From an uncultured Clostridia bacterium (lineage in GTDB: Bacteria > Bacillota > Clostridia > TANB77 > CAG-508), in NCBI GenBank assembly GCA_934120395.1, contig CAKOTZ010000001.1, positions 1-64,000 of the forward strand: 64,000 bases of DNA. Reading direction: 5' to 3'. A model generated the notes under the pieces. The model saw only the letters and a program-made list of their open reading frames with translations, was not told the DNA's origin and did not search any database. Below, one piece after another: positions 8,049 to 14,762 of this stretch. How positions within the stretch are numbered: the first letter of the stretch is position 1; each line of letters starts with the position of its first letter. Made by a program: the position numbers and the translations under genes.

Positions 8049-9434
8049 ATGGAAATATTAAATATTGGAAAAATTGTGGAAATCACAAATGGAAAACTAA
8101 TAAATGGTGATATAAATCAAGAAATAGAAAATTTTTCGAAAGATACAAGAACCTTAAAAAAAGGAGATATATATGTAGGAATAAAAGGTGAAAAATTTGA
8201 TGGAAATCAATACTATAAAGAAGCATTAAGAAAGGGTGCAATAGCATGTATTTTGGATATTAATGACAAAGAAAAAAAATTAGAAGAACATAAAAATATT
8301 ATTTTAGTGGAAGATACTATAAAGGCCCTACAAAAACTAGCAGCATATAAAAGAAGTTTATATGACATTCCTGTAATTGCAGTTACAGGAAGTGTTGGAA
8401 AAACTAGCACAAAAGATATGGTGGCAAGTGTTGTAGCACAAAAATATAAAGTATTAAAAACAGAGGGCAACAACAACAATCATATAGGGCTACCATTAAC
8501 TTTATTAAAATTAAAAGACCATACAGCTGTTGTTATAGAAATGGGAATGAATCATTTTGGGGAAATTAGCCTATTAACTAATATAGCAAAACCAACGGCT
8601 TGTGTTTTAACCAATATAGGCACGTCGCATATTGGAAATTTAGGTTCAAGGGAAAATATTTTAAAAGCAAAACTAGAAATATTAGAGGGAATGAAAAAGG
8701 ATGGCATTATTATTTTAAATAATGATAATGATTTATTGTACAAATGGGGAGAAGAAAATAAAGAGAAGTACAATATAAAAAGTTATGCAATTAAGAATAA
8801 AGCTGATTATAAGGCATATAATATTACAGAAAAAGAAGATGGTAGTACATATAATGTTGAATTAGAAGGCAAAGAACAGACAATTAAAGTACCAACACCA
8901 GGAACACCATTTATATATAATAGCCTTTGTGCGATTGGTGTTGGAGAACTATTGGAAATAGAAGAAGAAAAAATTATAAAAGGAATTTCCGAAATGCTGT
9001 TAACTAAAAATAGAATGGAAATTATAAAAACAAAAGATAAAATAACTATATTAAATGATTCATATAATGCAAGCTTAGATTCAGTAAAACCGGCGTTAGA
9101 GCAATTAAAAAGAACAAGTGGAAACCAAAAGATAGCAGTTTTAGGAGATATGTTGGAATTAGGAGAATACAGTGAAGAATTGCATAGAAGTGTTGGAAAA
9201 GAAGTTGTAAAAAACGAAATAGATATTTTAATAACTGTAGGGAAAGAAGCTGAGAATATTGCAGACGAAGCAAGGCTAGAAGGAATGAATGAAAAAGCAA
9301 TTTACATTTGCCAAAACATTTATGAAGCTGAAAACATTATTAAAATGGTACAAACAGCGGAGAATGTAATTTTACTAAAAGCATCAAATTCTATGCATTT
9401 TAACGAGTTAGCACAAAAATTAGTAACAAAATAA
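8049..9434 (+). CDS. murF: UDP-N-acetylmuramoyl-tripeptide--D-alanyl-D-alanine ligase
   Basis: MurF adds the D-Ala-D-Ala dipeptide to UDP-MurNAc-tripeptide with ATP in the cytosolic stage of peptidoglycan synthesis. The N-terminal substrate domain (FSKDTRTLKKGDIYVGIKGEKFDG) is followed by the ATP P-loop AVTGSVGKTSTKDM, then EGNNNNHIGLPLTLL, EMGMNHFGEI and the C-terminal ILNDSYNASLDSVKPALE. I choose ATG 8049 (461 residues) because TGGAGG at 8035-8040 is 8 nt upstream; GTG 8034 and ATG 8043 overlap or crowd that site. Followed 15 nt later by ddl, the enzyme that makes its substrate. Confidence 0.93.
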   Translation: MEILNIGKIVEITNGKLINGDINQEIENFSKDTRTLKKGDIYVGIKGEKFDGNQYYKEALRKGAIACILDINDKEKKLEEHKNIILVEDTIKALQKLAAYKRSLYDIPVIAVTGSVGKTSTKDMVASVVAQKYKVLKTEGNNNNHIGLPLTLLKLKDHTAVVIEMGMNHFGEISLLTNIAKPTACVLTNIGTSHIGNLGSRENILKAKLEILEGMKKDGIIILNNDNDLLYKWGEENKEKYNIKSYAIKNKADYKAYNITEKEDGSTYNVELEGKEQTIKVPTPGTPFIYNSLCAIGVGELLEIEEEKIIKGISEMLLTKNRMEIIKTKDKITILNDSYNASLDSVKPALEQLKRTSGNQKIAVLGDMLELGEYSEELHRSVGKEVVKNEIDILITVGKEAENIADEARLEGMNEKAIYICQNIYEAENIIKMVQTAENVILLKASNSMHFNELAQKLVTK

Positions 9435-9449
9435 AAGAGGAGGATATAT

Positions 9450-10463
9450 TTGAAAAAAGTAGCGATTATTTTTGGTGGCGTATCTACCGAACATGATGTA
9501 TCTGTTGTATCAGGAATGTCAATACTAAAGAATATAAATAAAGAAAAATACAGTATATTTCCGGTATACATAGATTTAAATGGTAATTGGTATGAATATA
9601 AAGGAAAATATGAAGCGAAGATAGAAGAAAAAATAAGTGAAATTTGTAAAATAGAAAATCCTTTTGAATATTTAAAACAAGTTGATGTTATATTTCCAGT
9701 TTTACATGGGAAATACGGAGAAGATGGAAGTATGCAAGGACTATTTGAGTGTTTAGCAATTCCCTATGTAGGTTGTGGAGTATTTGCATCAAGTGTAGGA
9801 ATGGATAAATTGTATGCAAAAAAGATATTTAAAGATGCAGGAATTAAGCAGGCAAAATATTGCTACATACAAAAAGTAAAAGATGAATATTTCTATATAA
9901 ATAATGAACTGGAAGAAGAAAAGATGAATTTAGAAAAAATAGAAAAAGAACTTGGTTATCCAATGTTCGTAAAACCAGCAAATTCAGGTTCATCAGTAGG
10001 AATAAGTAAAGCAAAAAATAAAAAAGAATTAGAGAAAGCAATTGAATATGCTGGAAAATTTGATAAGAAAATAATAATAGAAGAAAACATAGTAGGAAAA
10101 GAAATAGAATGTGCAGTGCTTGGAAATGATGAAATACAAGCATCATGTACAGGAGAAATTATACCAGCAGAAGAATTTTATAGTTATGAAGCTAAGTATA
10201 AAAACAAAAAATCAAAAATCCAAATTCCATCTGGAATTAAGCAAGAGGAGATGGTAAGAAAACTTGCAATAAAAGCGTTTAAAGCAATTGATGGAAGAGG
10301 ATTAGCTAGAGTTGATTTTTTTGTAACAGAAGAAAAAATATATTTAAATGAAATAAATACCATGCCAGGTTTTACTAATATAAGCATGTATGCAAAGTTA
10401 TGGGAAGCCTCAGGTATTTCGTATGTGCAGTTAGTGGATAGATTAATTGAATTAGCAATGTAG
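9450..10463 (+). CDS. ddl: D-alanine--D-alanine ligase
   Basis: A 337-residue ATP-grasp ligase joining two D-alanines. Motifs: N-terminal IIFGGVSTEHDVSVVSG, PVLHGKYGEDGSMQG, ATP-grasp YPMFVKPANSGSSVGISK, and the metal/ATP site LARVDFFVTEEKIYLNEINTMPGFT. The start codon is TTG with GAGGAGG 7 nt upstream. It forms an operon with murF. Confidence 0.94.
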   Translation: MKKVAIIFGGVSTEHDVSVVSGMSILKNINKEKYSIFPVYIDLNGNWYEYKGKYEAKIEEKISEICKIENPFEYLKQVDVIFPVLHGKYGEDGSMQGLFECLAIPYVGCGVFASSVGMDKLYAKKIFKDAGIKQAKYCYIQKVKDEYFYINNELEEEKMNLEKIEKELGYPMFVKPANSGSSVGISKAKNKKELEKAIEYAGKFDKKIIIEENIVGKEIECAVLGNDEIQASCTGEIIPAEEFYSYEAKYKNKKSKIQIPSGIKQEEMVRKLAIKAFKAIDGRGLARVDFFVTEEKIYLNEINTMPGFTNISMYAKLWEASGISYVQLVDRLIELAM

Positions 10464-10514
10464 ATTTAAAAATACATGAGCTGACTGTGTTATAAAATAA
10501 TTTTGTATAAAGTA

Positions 10515-10543
10515 TTGATATTCTAGTTAAGATTATGTATAAT
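10515..10543 (+). promoter_or_regulatory. promoter of a putative small (antisense) RNA
   Basis: TTGATA (10515-10520), exactly 17 nt, then TATAAT (10538-10543). The only thing downstream on this strand is a roughly 85-nt segment ending in a strong terminator. Confidence 0.65.
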
Positions 10544-10549
10544 AAAAAT

Positions 10550-10633
10550 AGAAAATGAGAGCCACAGACAATGTGTGCTACCTATAGGTTTACACCACAA
10601 AGCTATGTCAAAGTGTCTGTGGTGTATTTTTTT
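10550..10633 (+). ncRNA. putative antitoxin-like small RNA
   Basis: Bounded by the consensus promoter at 10515-10543 and by an intrinsic terminator: CCACAGACA (10562-10570) pairs with TGTCTGTGG (10614-10622), followed by seven T at 10627-10633. Predicted length about 80-85 nt. Its 3' end meets the 3' end of the convergent hydrophobic-peptide gene at 10632-10739, so the two transcripts would overlap tail to tail, as in txpA/RatA-type type I toxin-antitoxin loci. The transcript start shares a motif (ATAGAAAATGAGA) with the start of the opposing mRNA. Expression and function are inferred. Confidence 0.5.
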
Positions 10634-10739
10634 ATATTTGCATATCTGTCCACATTATGTATATTATACACAATAAGGCGATATTTATGGTTATTAAAAC
10701 TATAAATCCTAAGATTAGGAAAAGTAAAAAAATTACCAT
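10632..10739 (-). CDS. 35-residue hydrophobic membrane peptide, type I toxin-like
   Basis: Too short for routine gene callers. The peptide starts MVIFLLFLILGFIVLITI, is almost one continuous membrane span, and ends with a short polar tail (MWTDMQI). It has an ideal AAGGAGGTGA ribosome-binding site 6 nt from ATG 10739, its own promoter at 10826-10854, and a 5' leader carrying a small hairpin (10759-10773) next to the ribosome-binding site. A convergent small RNA abuts its 3' end. This arrangement matches type I toxins (small membrane-damaging peptides controlled by antisense RNA). I do not recognise the peptide family; a plain small membrane protein is the alternative. Confidence 0.6.
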   Translation of the reverse strand: MVIFLLFLILGFIVLITINIALLCIIYIMWTDMQI

Positions 10740-10825
10740 AAGCATTCACCTCCTTGCTCTCAACGTGGTTGAGTTATAGAGGCAACACACTCACATCTGC
10801 TTTTATCTCATTTTCTATAGACAAT

Positions 10826-10854
10826 ACTATATAATAATTTTCCATATAATGCAA
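10826..10854 (-). promoter_or_regulatory. promoter of the small membrane peptide gene
   Basis: Read on the minus strand: TTGCAT (10854-10849), 17 nt, TATAGT (10831-10826). Predicted transcript start about 10820, giving an 80-nt leader before the ATG. Confidence 0.6.
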
Positions 10855-10888
10855 GTAAAAAACAAAAAAATTGTCATAAATACAAAAC

Positions 10889-10923
10889 GCGCAAGTTAGT
10901 TATCTAAAACTTGTGCATTTTTT
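10889..10923. terminator. hairpin with T-run in the non-coding region
   Basis: GCGCAAGTT (10889-10897) pairs with AACTTGTGC (10908-10916), followed by TTTTTT on the plus strand. No plus-strand gene is seen just upstream, so what it terminates is unclear; it may insulate the peptide promoter from the RNA-like region to the right. Confidence 0.5.
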
Positions 10924-10924
10924 A

Positions 10925-11520
10925 GGTGTAAGCATGTGTTACCGCCTACACAAAAATATATAAAAATTTAGCCGTTCCGTTCTCCAAGGCGTTTAGATAA
11001 TAGCCTTTTCAAATTTTATTGAACACATTCTAAACTTGATGAATGAATAGCTGCTTCAAGGTCGAACTCACTTTTAAATTTTTATATATTTTTGCTTTCG
11101 GCTAGGAAGAGGCAGTTTAGTGACTTAAACTTAGCAATGCATTAGCGAGAAGAACAAATATATTTTTGAAATGAGGTTTTCCGTGGGGACCGCTGAGAGC
11201 TGTTAATTGCGAAAGCAATGTTACAGCTTCAGTGGGAAGAACCGAATGGAAAAAATGATATTTGTGATAAATCGCGGAAAAGAAAGTCTTAAGATGGGGC
11301 AGTGAAGGAGCGAAATATATAATGCAGTGGGAGCGACCAAATGGAGAAAAAGCAACAGCATATTTATGTGACACAAGAAACAAGTCATGTATGTGATTTA
11401 TTTCCTAGGTCAGGTATTGGTAAATATTTCTTAAATCTTGCACGAAGAGTTCGACCAGTAGTTTGTTTGCAGGCAGATACAACTATAAAAATCGAACTAT
11501 AAAATTAGCAATGTAGATTT
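10925..11520 (+). ncRNA. candidate large structured RNA, unidentified
   Basis: About 600 nt without a credible coding frame but dense in helices. Seen directly: a hairpin at 10923-10948; a perfect 20-bp inverted repeat (10951-10970 with 11075-11094); a perfect 10-bp long-range pair (11060-11069 with 11447-11456); a long stem at 11190-11235 capped by a GAAA tetraloop at 11211-11214 and enclosed by TTTTCCG/CGGAAAA (11177-11183 with 11275-11281); and three related CAGTG-GGAG-like repeats at about 11230, 11300 and 11325. The GNRA-type loop favours plus-strand transcription. It is not rRNA, tmRNA, RNase P or SRP RNA as far as I can recognise. No clear own promoter was found. Confidence 0.4.
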
Positions 11521-11533
11521 TTTCTACTATACC

Positions 11534-11562
11534 TTGTATTACAAAAACAAGTATGTTATAGT
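11534..11562 (+). promoter_or_regulatory. promoter of tdk
   Basis: TTGTAT (11534-11539), 17-nt spacer, TATAGT (11557-11562), about 65 nt before the tdk start codon. Confidence 0.55.
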
Positions 11563-11628
11563 AACATAGAAGTCAATTTTTAGAAAAAATAAAATTACTT
11601 AAATGTGTGCAAGAGGAGAGTGGACATC

Positions 11629-12207
11629 ATGGCTAAATTATGGTTTTTTTATGGAGCAATGGGAGCTTCAAAATCAGCACAAGCAATTATGACTTGGTAC
11701 AACTATGGAGAGCGGGGACAAAAGTGTCTAATAGCAAAATCAGGTGTCGACACGCGAGATGGCGACAAAATAATAAAATCGCGTATTGGACTACAAACAG
11801 AGTGCATTTTAGTGGAAGATCTTTGTAAAATGTCTGATGAGCAGATTAGGCATTATGATGCCATTGTAGTAGATGAAGTACAATTCTGCAAAAAAGAGCA
11901 AATTGAGAGACTAGCCGATATTGTTGACTACTGCAATATACCTGTTTTGTGTTACGGATTGAGAACAGCAAGCACTAATGATTTGTTTGAAGGCTCAATG
12001 TGGCTTTTAGCTTGGGCAGATGAAATTAGAGAGGTAAAATCTGTTTGCTGGTGTGGTAATGGTGCAATACATAATGCTAGATTTGATGAAAATGGAAATA
12101 TCATAAAGCATGGTGCACAAATACAGCTGGGTGGCAACGATTGTTATACTTCGCTTTGTAGAAAACATTATAAGGAAAACCTAATAAAAAATCCAGAACA
12201 AAAGTAA
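11629..12207 (+). CDS. tdk: thymidine kinase
   Basis: A 192-residue type II thymidine kinase, which phosphorylates thymidine in the salvage pathway. The P-loop reads GAMGASKS (residues about 7-14), a known variant of the family; VVDEVQF is the Walker B/lid region. The C-terminal zinc-binding cysteines are CWCG and CYTSLC. Start set at ATG 11629 because GAGGAGAG lies 9 nt upstream; an in-frame GTG at 11605 precedes the ribosome-binding site. Single-gene unit followed by a strong terminator. Confidence 0.9.
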   Translation: MAKLWFFYGAMGASKSAQAIMTWYNYGERGQKCLIAKSGVDTRDGDKIIKSRIGLQTECILVEDLCKMSDEQIRHYDAIVVDEVQFCKKEQIERLADIVDYCNIPVLCYGLRTASTNDLFEGSMWLLAWADEIREVKSVCWCGNGAIHNARFDENGNIIKHGAQIQLGGNDCYTSLCRKHYKENLIKNPEQK

Positions 12208-12210
12208 TAA

Positions 12211-12258
12211 AAAACAAAAGCAGGAGAATATAAATTTATATCTCCTGTTTTTGTTTTT
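12211..12258 (+). terminator. terminator of tdk
   Basis: A long, nearly perfect stem (core GCAGGAGAATATAAA with TTTATATCTCCTG) flanked by A- and T-rich runs. Confidence 0.75.
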
Positions 12259-12288
12259 ATGATATAATAAAAGCAAAAAAGGAGAAAA

Positions 12289-12855
12289 ATGTTAATGGAT
12301 GAATTAGAACAAAGAGCAAAAGAAGCATTATCAGAAAGACGATTTAATCATAGTCTTTGTGTAAGAAAAAGATGTGGAGAATTAGCTAAAATATATGGAA
12401 TAAATGTGGAAACAGCACAAAAGGTTGGAATGGTGCACGACATAGCAAAAGAAATACCAGATGAAGAAAAGTTTGAATACATAAAAAATCATAATGTAGA
12501 AATAGATGAAATAGAAAAAGCAAACACTGGATTACTACATGCAAAAATTGGAGCAAATATAGCAAAAGAAGAATTTGGATTTAATGAAGAAATGGTGGAT
12601 GCAATAAAATACCATACAACAGCAAAAGAAAATATGTGTATGCTTACAAAAATTTTATTTGTAGCAGATGCCACTGGAGAAGACAGAAGCTGGACGGACT
12701 TAGAAAAGGTAAGAAAAATATCAGAAACAGATATAGACAAAGCAATTATATACATATTGGAACTTAACATTAAAAAGAATATAGAGCAAAAAAAGCTGAT
12801 TCATCCAGACAGTATATTAGCTAGAAATTACTTATATATGCAAAAAATTTTGTAA
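12289..12855 (+). CDS. yqeK: HD-domain bis(5'-nucleosyl)-tetraphosphatase YqeK
   Basis: A 188-residue HD-superfamily phosphohydrolase. YqeK proteins hydrolyse diadenosine tetraphosphate symmetrically. Visible metal ligands: FNHSLCV (first His), MVHDIAKE (HD pair), LLHAKIGA, and IKYHTTAK followed by LFVADATGEDR. GGAG lies 4 nt before ATG 12289; ATG 12295 is an equally possible start. In many Firmicutes the gene sits beside nadD and rsfS, which are not here. Confidence 0.82.
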   Translation: MLMDELEQRAKEALSERRFNHSLCVRKRCGELAKIYGINVETAQKVGMVHDIAKEIPDEEKFEYIKNHNVEIDEIEKANTGLLHAKIGANIAKEEFGFNEEMVDAIKYHTTAKENMCMLTKILFVADATGEDRSWTDLEKVRKISETDIDKAIIYILELNIKKNIEQKKLIHPDSILARNYLYMQKIL

Positions 12856-12860
12856 ATGTA

Positions 12861-12890
12861 TTCACAAAACAGACCAAAATATGATATAAT
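12861..12890 (+). promoter_or_regulatory. promoter of the DnaJ-like gene
   Basis: TTCACA (12861-12866), 18-nt spacer, TATAAT (12885-12890), in the gap between yqeK and the J-domain gene. Confidence 0.5.
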
Positions 12891-12923
12891 AAGCCAAATG
12901 CACATACCTATGGGAGGTCTCAA

Positions 12924-13826
12924 ATGATTTTCAAAGATTATTATAAAATACTAGAACTAGAGACAAATCGCGTAAGTATAGATAAAATAAAAGCAAACTA
13001 TAGGGAACTTGCAAAAAAATATCATCCAGATGTTAATATAGAAAATAAAAAAGCGGAAGAGCGATTTAAAGATATTAACGAAGCCTATAGAGTGTTATCC
13101 AATAGTAGTGCAAAAAGAAAGTATGACAGAATGTGGAACAACTATGTTGGTAAAAAAAGAAAGGAATTTGAAGAAAGTAAAAGAGATTCAGATTCCGTAT
13201 TTAGCGATTTTTTTAATATGTTCTTTGGAAACGTAAGAGAAGAAAAAGAAGAAATACAAAAGAGAAATAAAAAGCCCGCAATTAAGGGCGAAAATATAGA
13301 AACTGAAATAGATGTTAGCATAGAAGAAGCATTTTATGGATTACAGAAAAAAATATCATTACGAACAGTTGATGGAAACATGAGAACTTTTTCAATAAAG
13401 GTACCATCAGGAATTAGAAATAGTGAAAAAATTCGTCTAATAGGACAAGGCAAAGAAGGCGAAAATGGTGGAAAAAGTGGAGATTTATTAATAAAAATAA
13501 ATATCCAAGATAATGGTCAATTTAAACTAAGAGGGTGTGACTTGTATACAGACCTATTCCTTACGCCATGGGAGGCAGCTTTAGGGACAAGAGTAAGGGT
13601 AGCATCAATAGATGAAAACGTATCTTTATACATACCAGCTGGAATGCAAAGTGGTGAAAAGGTTAAAATACCACAAAAAGGATATAAAGATGGTAAAGGT
13701 GGAAGAGGAGATTTAATAATTGAAGCAAAAATTGTAGTGCCAAAAATGTTAACAGATGAAGAGAGGGCTTCTTATGAAAACATGGCAAAAGTTTCGAAAT
13801 TTAATCCAAGAAAAGAATTAGGATAA
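12924..13826 (+). CDS. DnaJ-like co-chaperone (CbpA type, no zinc-finger domain)
   Basis: A 300-residue J-domain protein. The J-domain covers residues about 4-70 with the HPD motif at 34-36, which stimulates DnaK ATPase. A short charged linker follows, then two DnaJ-type C-terminal beta domains (ETEIDVSIEEAFYGLQKKISL to the terminus, with IKVPSGIRNSEKIRLIGQG and LYIPAGMQSGEKVKIPQKGY). The cysteine-rich zinc repeats of true DnaJ are missing, so this is CbpA-class. No dnaK or grpE neighbours. GGGAGG precedes the start. Confidence 0.85.
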   Translation: MIFKDYYKILELETNRVSIDKIKANYRELAKKYHPDVNIENKKAEERFKDINEAYRVLSNSSAKRKYDRMWNNYVGKKRKEFEESKRDSDSVFSDFFNMFFGNVREEKEEIQKRNKKPAIKGENIETEIDVSIEEAFYGLQKKISLRTVDGNMRTFSIKVPSGIRNSEKIRLIGQGKEGENGGKSGDLLIKINIQDNGQFKLRGCDLYTDLFLTPWEAALGTRVRVASIDENVSLYIPAGMQSGEKVKIPQKGYKDGKGGRGDLIIEAKIVVPKMLTDEERASYENMAKVSKFNPRKELG

Positions 13827-13852
13827 AATTTACATAATTAATTTGTGACAAG

Positions 13853-13881
13853 TTGACAACAGTAGTAAAATTAGCTATAAT
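13853..13881 (+). promoter_or_regulatory. consensus promoter of the VirD4-like operon
   Basis: TTGACA (13853-13858), 17-nt spacer, TATAAT (13876-13881): a full consensus housekeeping promoter about 50 nt before the first gene of the three-gene unit. Confidence 0.75.
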
Positions 13882-13933
13882 ATTACTGTAGGCATGTTAC
13901 AAAGGAAAAAAAGTTGAAATGAGGTGTTTTTTA

Positions 13934-14461
13934 ATGGAAAACAATATACAGGGAAAGCATTTCAGTATAACAGACCAAAAAAATGTAGACACAGTAATTT
14001 ATCAAGTAAATAAAACAGAAAAAAAATATGCAAAAAATTCACCAAAATATACGGTTGAAAGACTTGACTATATTGAAGAATTGGTTGGAGACTACAAAAA
14101 GAAAACTTTTTTTGTAGATAATCCGTCACCATTTGGAAATCAATTAGTAATATTTTCATTTGGAAAAGATAAGGTGATTGTAAATATGGGAATTTTAGAA
14201 GAAGATAAAATTAGAATATCAAAAAAACCGATTCCGATGAAATTTCAAACATTGTATAGTGAACATGAAACCGAATACAAAGAATTTAACTATACACCAA
14301 ATCTGAAAAGACCAATATCAATAATAGATCCAGTAACAACAGAAGAAATTAAACCAACTTTATATTTTGATGAAGAAACAAATGAAGTAAAAGGAAAATG
14401 CAAACTTAAGCCATATAAAAGTTACTTTGCATTTGAAATAAAAGAGAGCAAAAAAGGTTAA
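13934..14461 (+). CDS. hypothetical protein, first gene of the VirD4-like operon
   Basis: A 175-residue soluble protein I do not recognise. No signal peptide or membrane span. It is rich in Lys and aromatics, with a beta-rich look (FVDNPSPFGNQLVIFSFG, VIVNMGILEEDKIRISKKPIPMKFQTLY). Start placed at ATG 13934, 7 nt after GAGGTG; an upstream in-frame ATG at 13919 overlaps that ribosome-binding site. It is followed 19 nt later by a small basic protein and then by the VirD4-like ATPase, so a role linked to that ATPase is likely but not shown. Confidence 0.65.
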   Translation: MENNIQGKHFSITDQKNVDTVIYQVNKTEKKYAKNSPKYTVERLDYIEELVGDYKKKTFFVDNPSPFGNQLVIFSFGKDKVIVNMGILEEDKIRISKKPIPMKFQTLYSEHETEYKEFNYTPNLKRPISIIDPVTTEEIKPTLYFDEETNEVKGKCKLKPYKSYFAFEIKESKKG

Positions 14462-14480
14462 ACATAGGAGGTATCTTTTA

Positions 14481-14729
14481 ATGTCAGAAAATAATATTGG
14501 TGAAATTGAAATAGGAGTAATGGCAGTAGAATTTTCTAATGAAAGAATTAAGGTAAAAGAAGGCAAAATATTTTCAAGCAAAGATAGAAAGTTTGATACA
14601 GTAATACCAGTATATCCAGGAAACGAAAGACCAGCAAAGGTAACTGCTAAAACAGATAAAAAGAAAACTACAGTAGCAACTAAGAACAAAACAGCAAAAA
14701 AAGAACAAAAAGATAATGAAAGCCGTTAA
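14481..14729 (+). CDS. small hypothetical protein with Lys-rich tail
   Basis: An 82-residue protein. The first half is acidic (SENNIGEIEIGVMAVEFSN); the second half, from about residue 50, is a Lys/Thr-rich disordered tail (KTDKKKTTVATKNKTAKKEQK). No family recognised. Ribosome-binding site AGGAGGT. Located between the hypothetical gene at 13934 and the VirD4-like gene, spaced 19 and 33 nt. The basic tail could bind nucleic acid or an acidic partner; the ATPase has a long acidic C-terminus. That pairing is speculation. Confidence 0.6.
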   Translation: MSENNIGEIEIGVMAVEFSNERIKVKEGKIFSSKDRKFDTVIPVYPGNERPAKVTAKTDKKKTTVATKNKTAKKEQKDNESR

Positions 14730-14762
14730 AACATAAATATTACTAAAGAGATGGTGAGATAA

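Noticed and set aside
11198..11231. A 34-nt hairpin with GAAA loop that resembles group II intron domain V (GAGC..GAAA..CTTC).
   Set aside because: The lower stem needs a bulged C in the catalytic AGC-triad side, no domain VI or intron ends are found, and no reverse transcriptase gene is nearby.
11117..11383. An 88-residue minus-strand open frame in the structured region.
   Set aside because: No ribosome-binding site, an improbable His/Phe/Leu-rich composition, and it lies over the helices on the opposite strand.
10925..11520. tmRNA, RNase P RNA, SRP RNA, 6S RNA or a T-box as the identity of the structured region.
   Set aside because: None of the conserved cores I know for these RNAs (e.g. 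GAGGAAAGTCC, GGAAGG-AAGCA, T-box AGGGTGG, a tag-encoding frame with CCA end) is visible on either strand.
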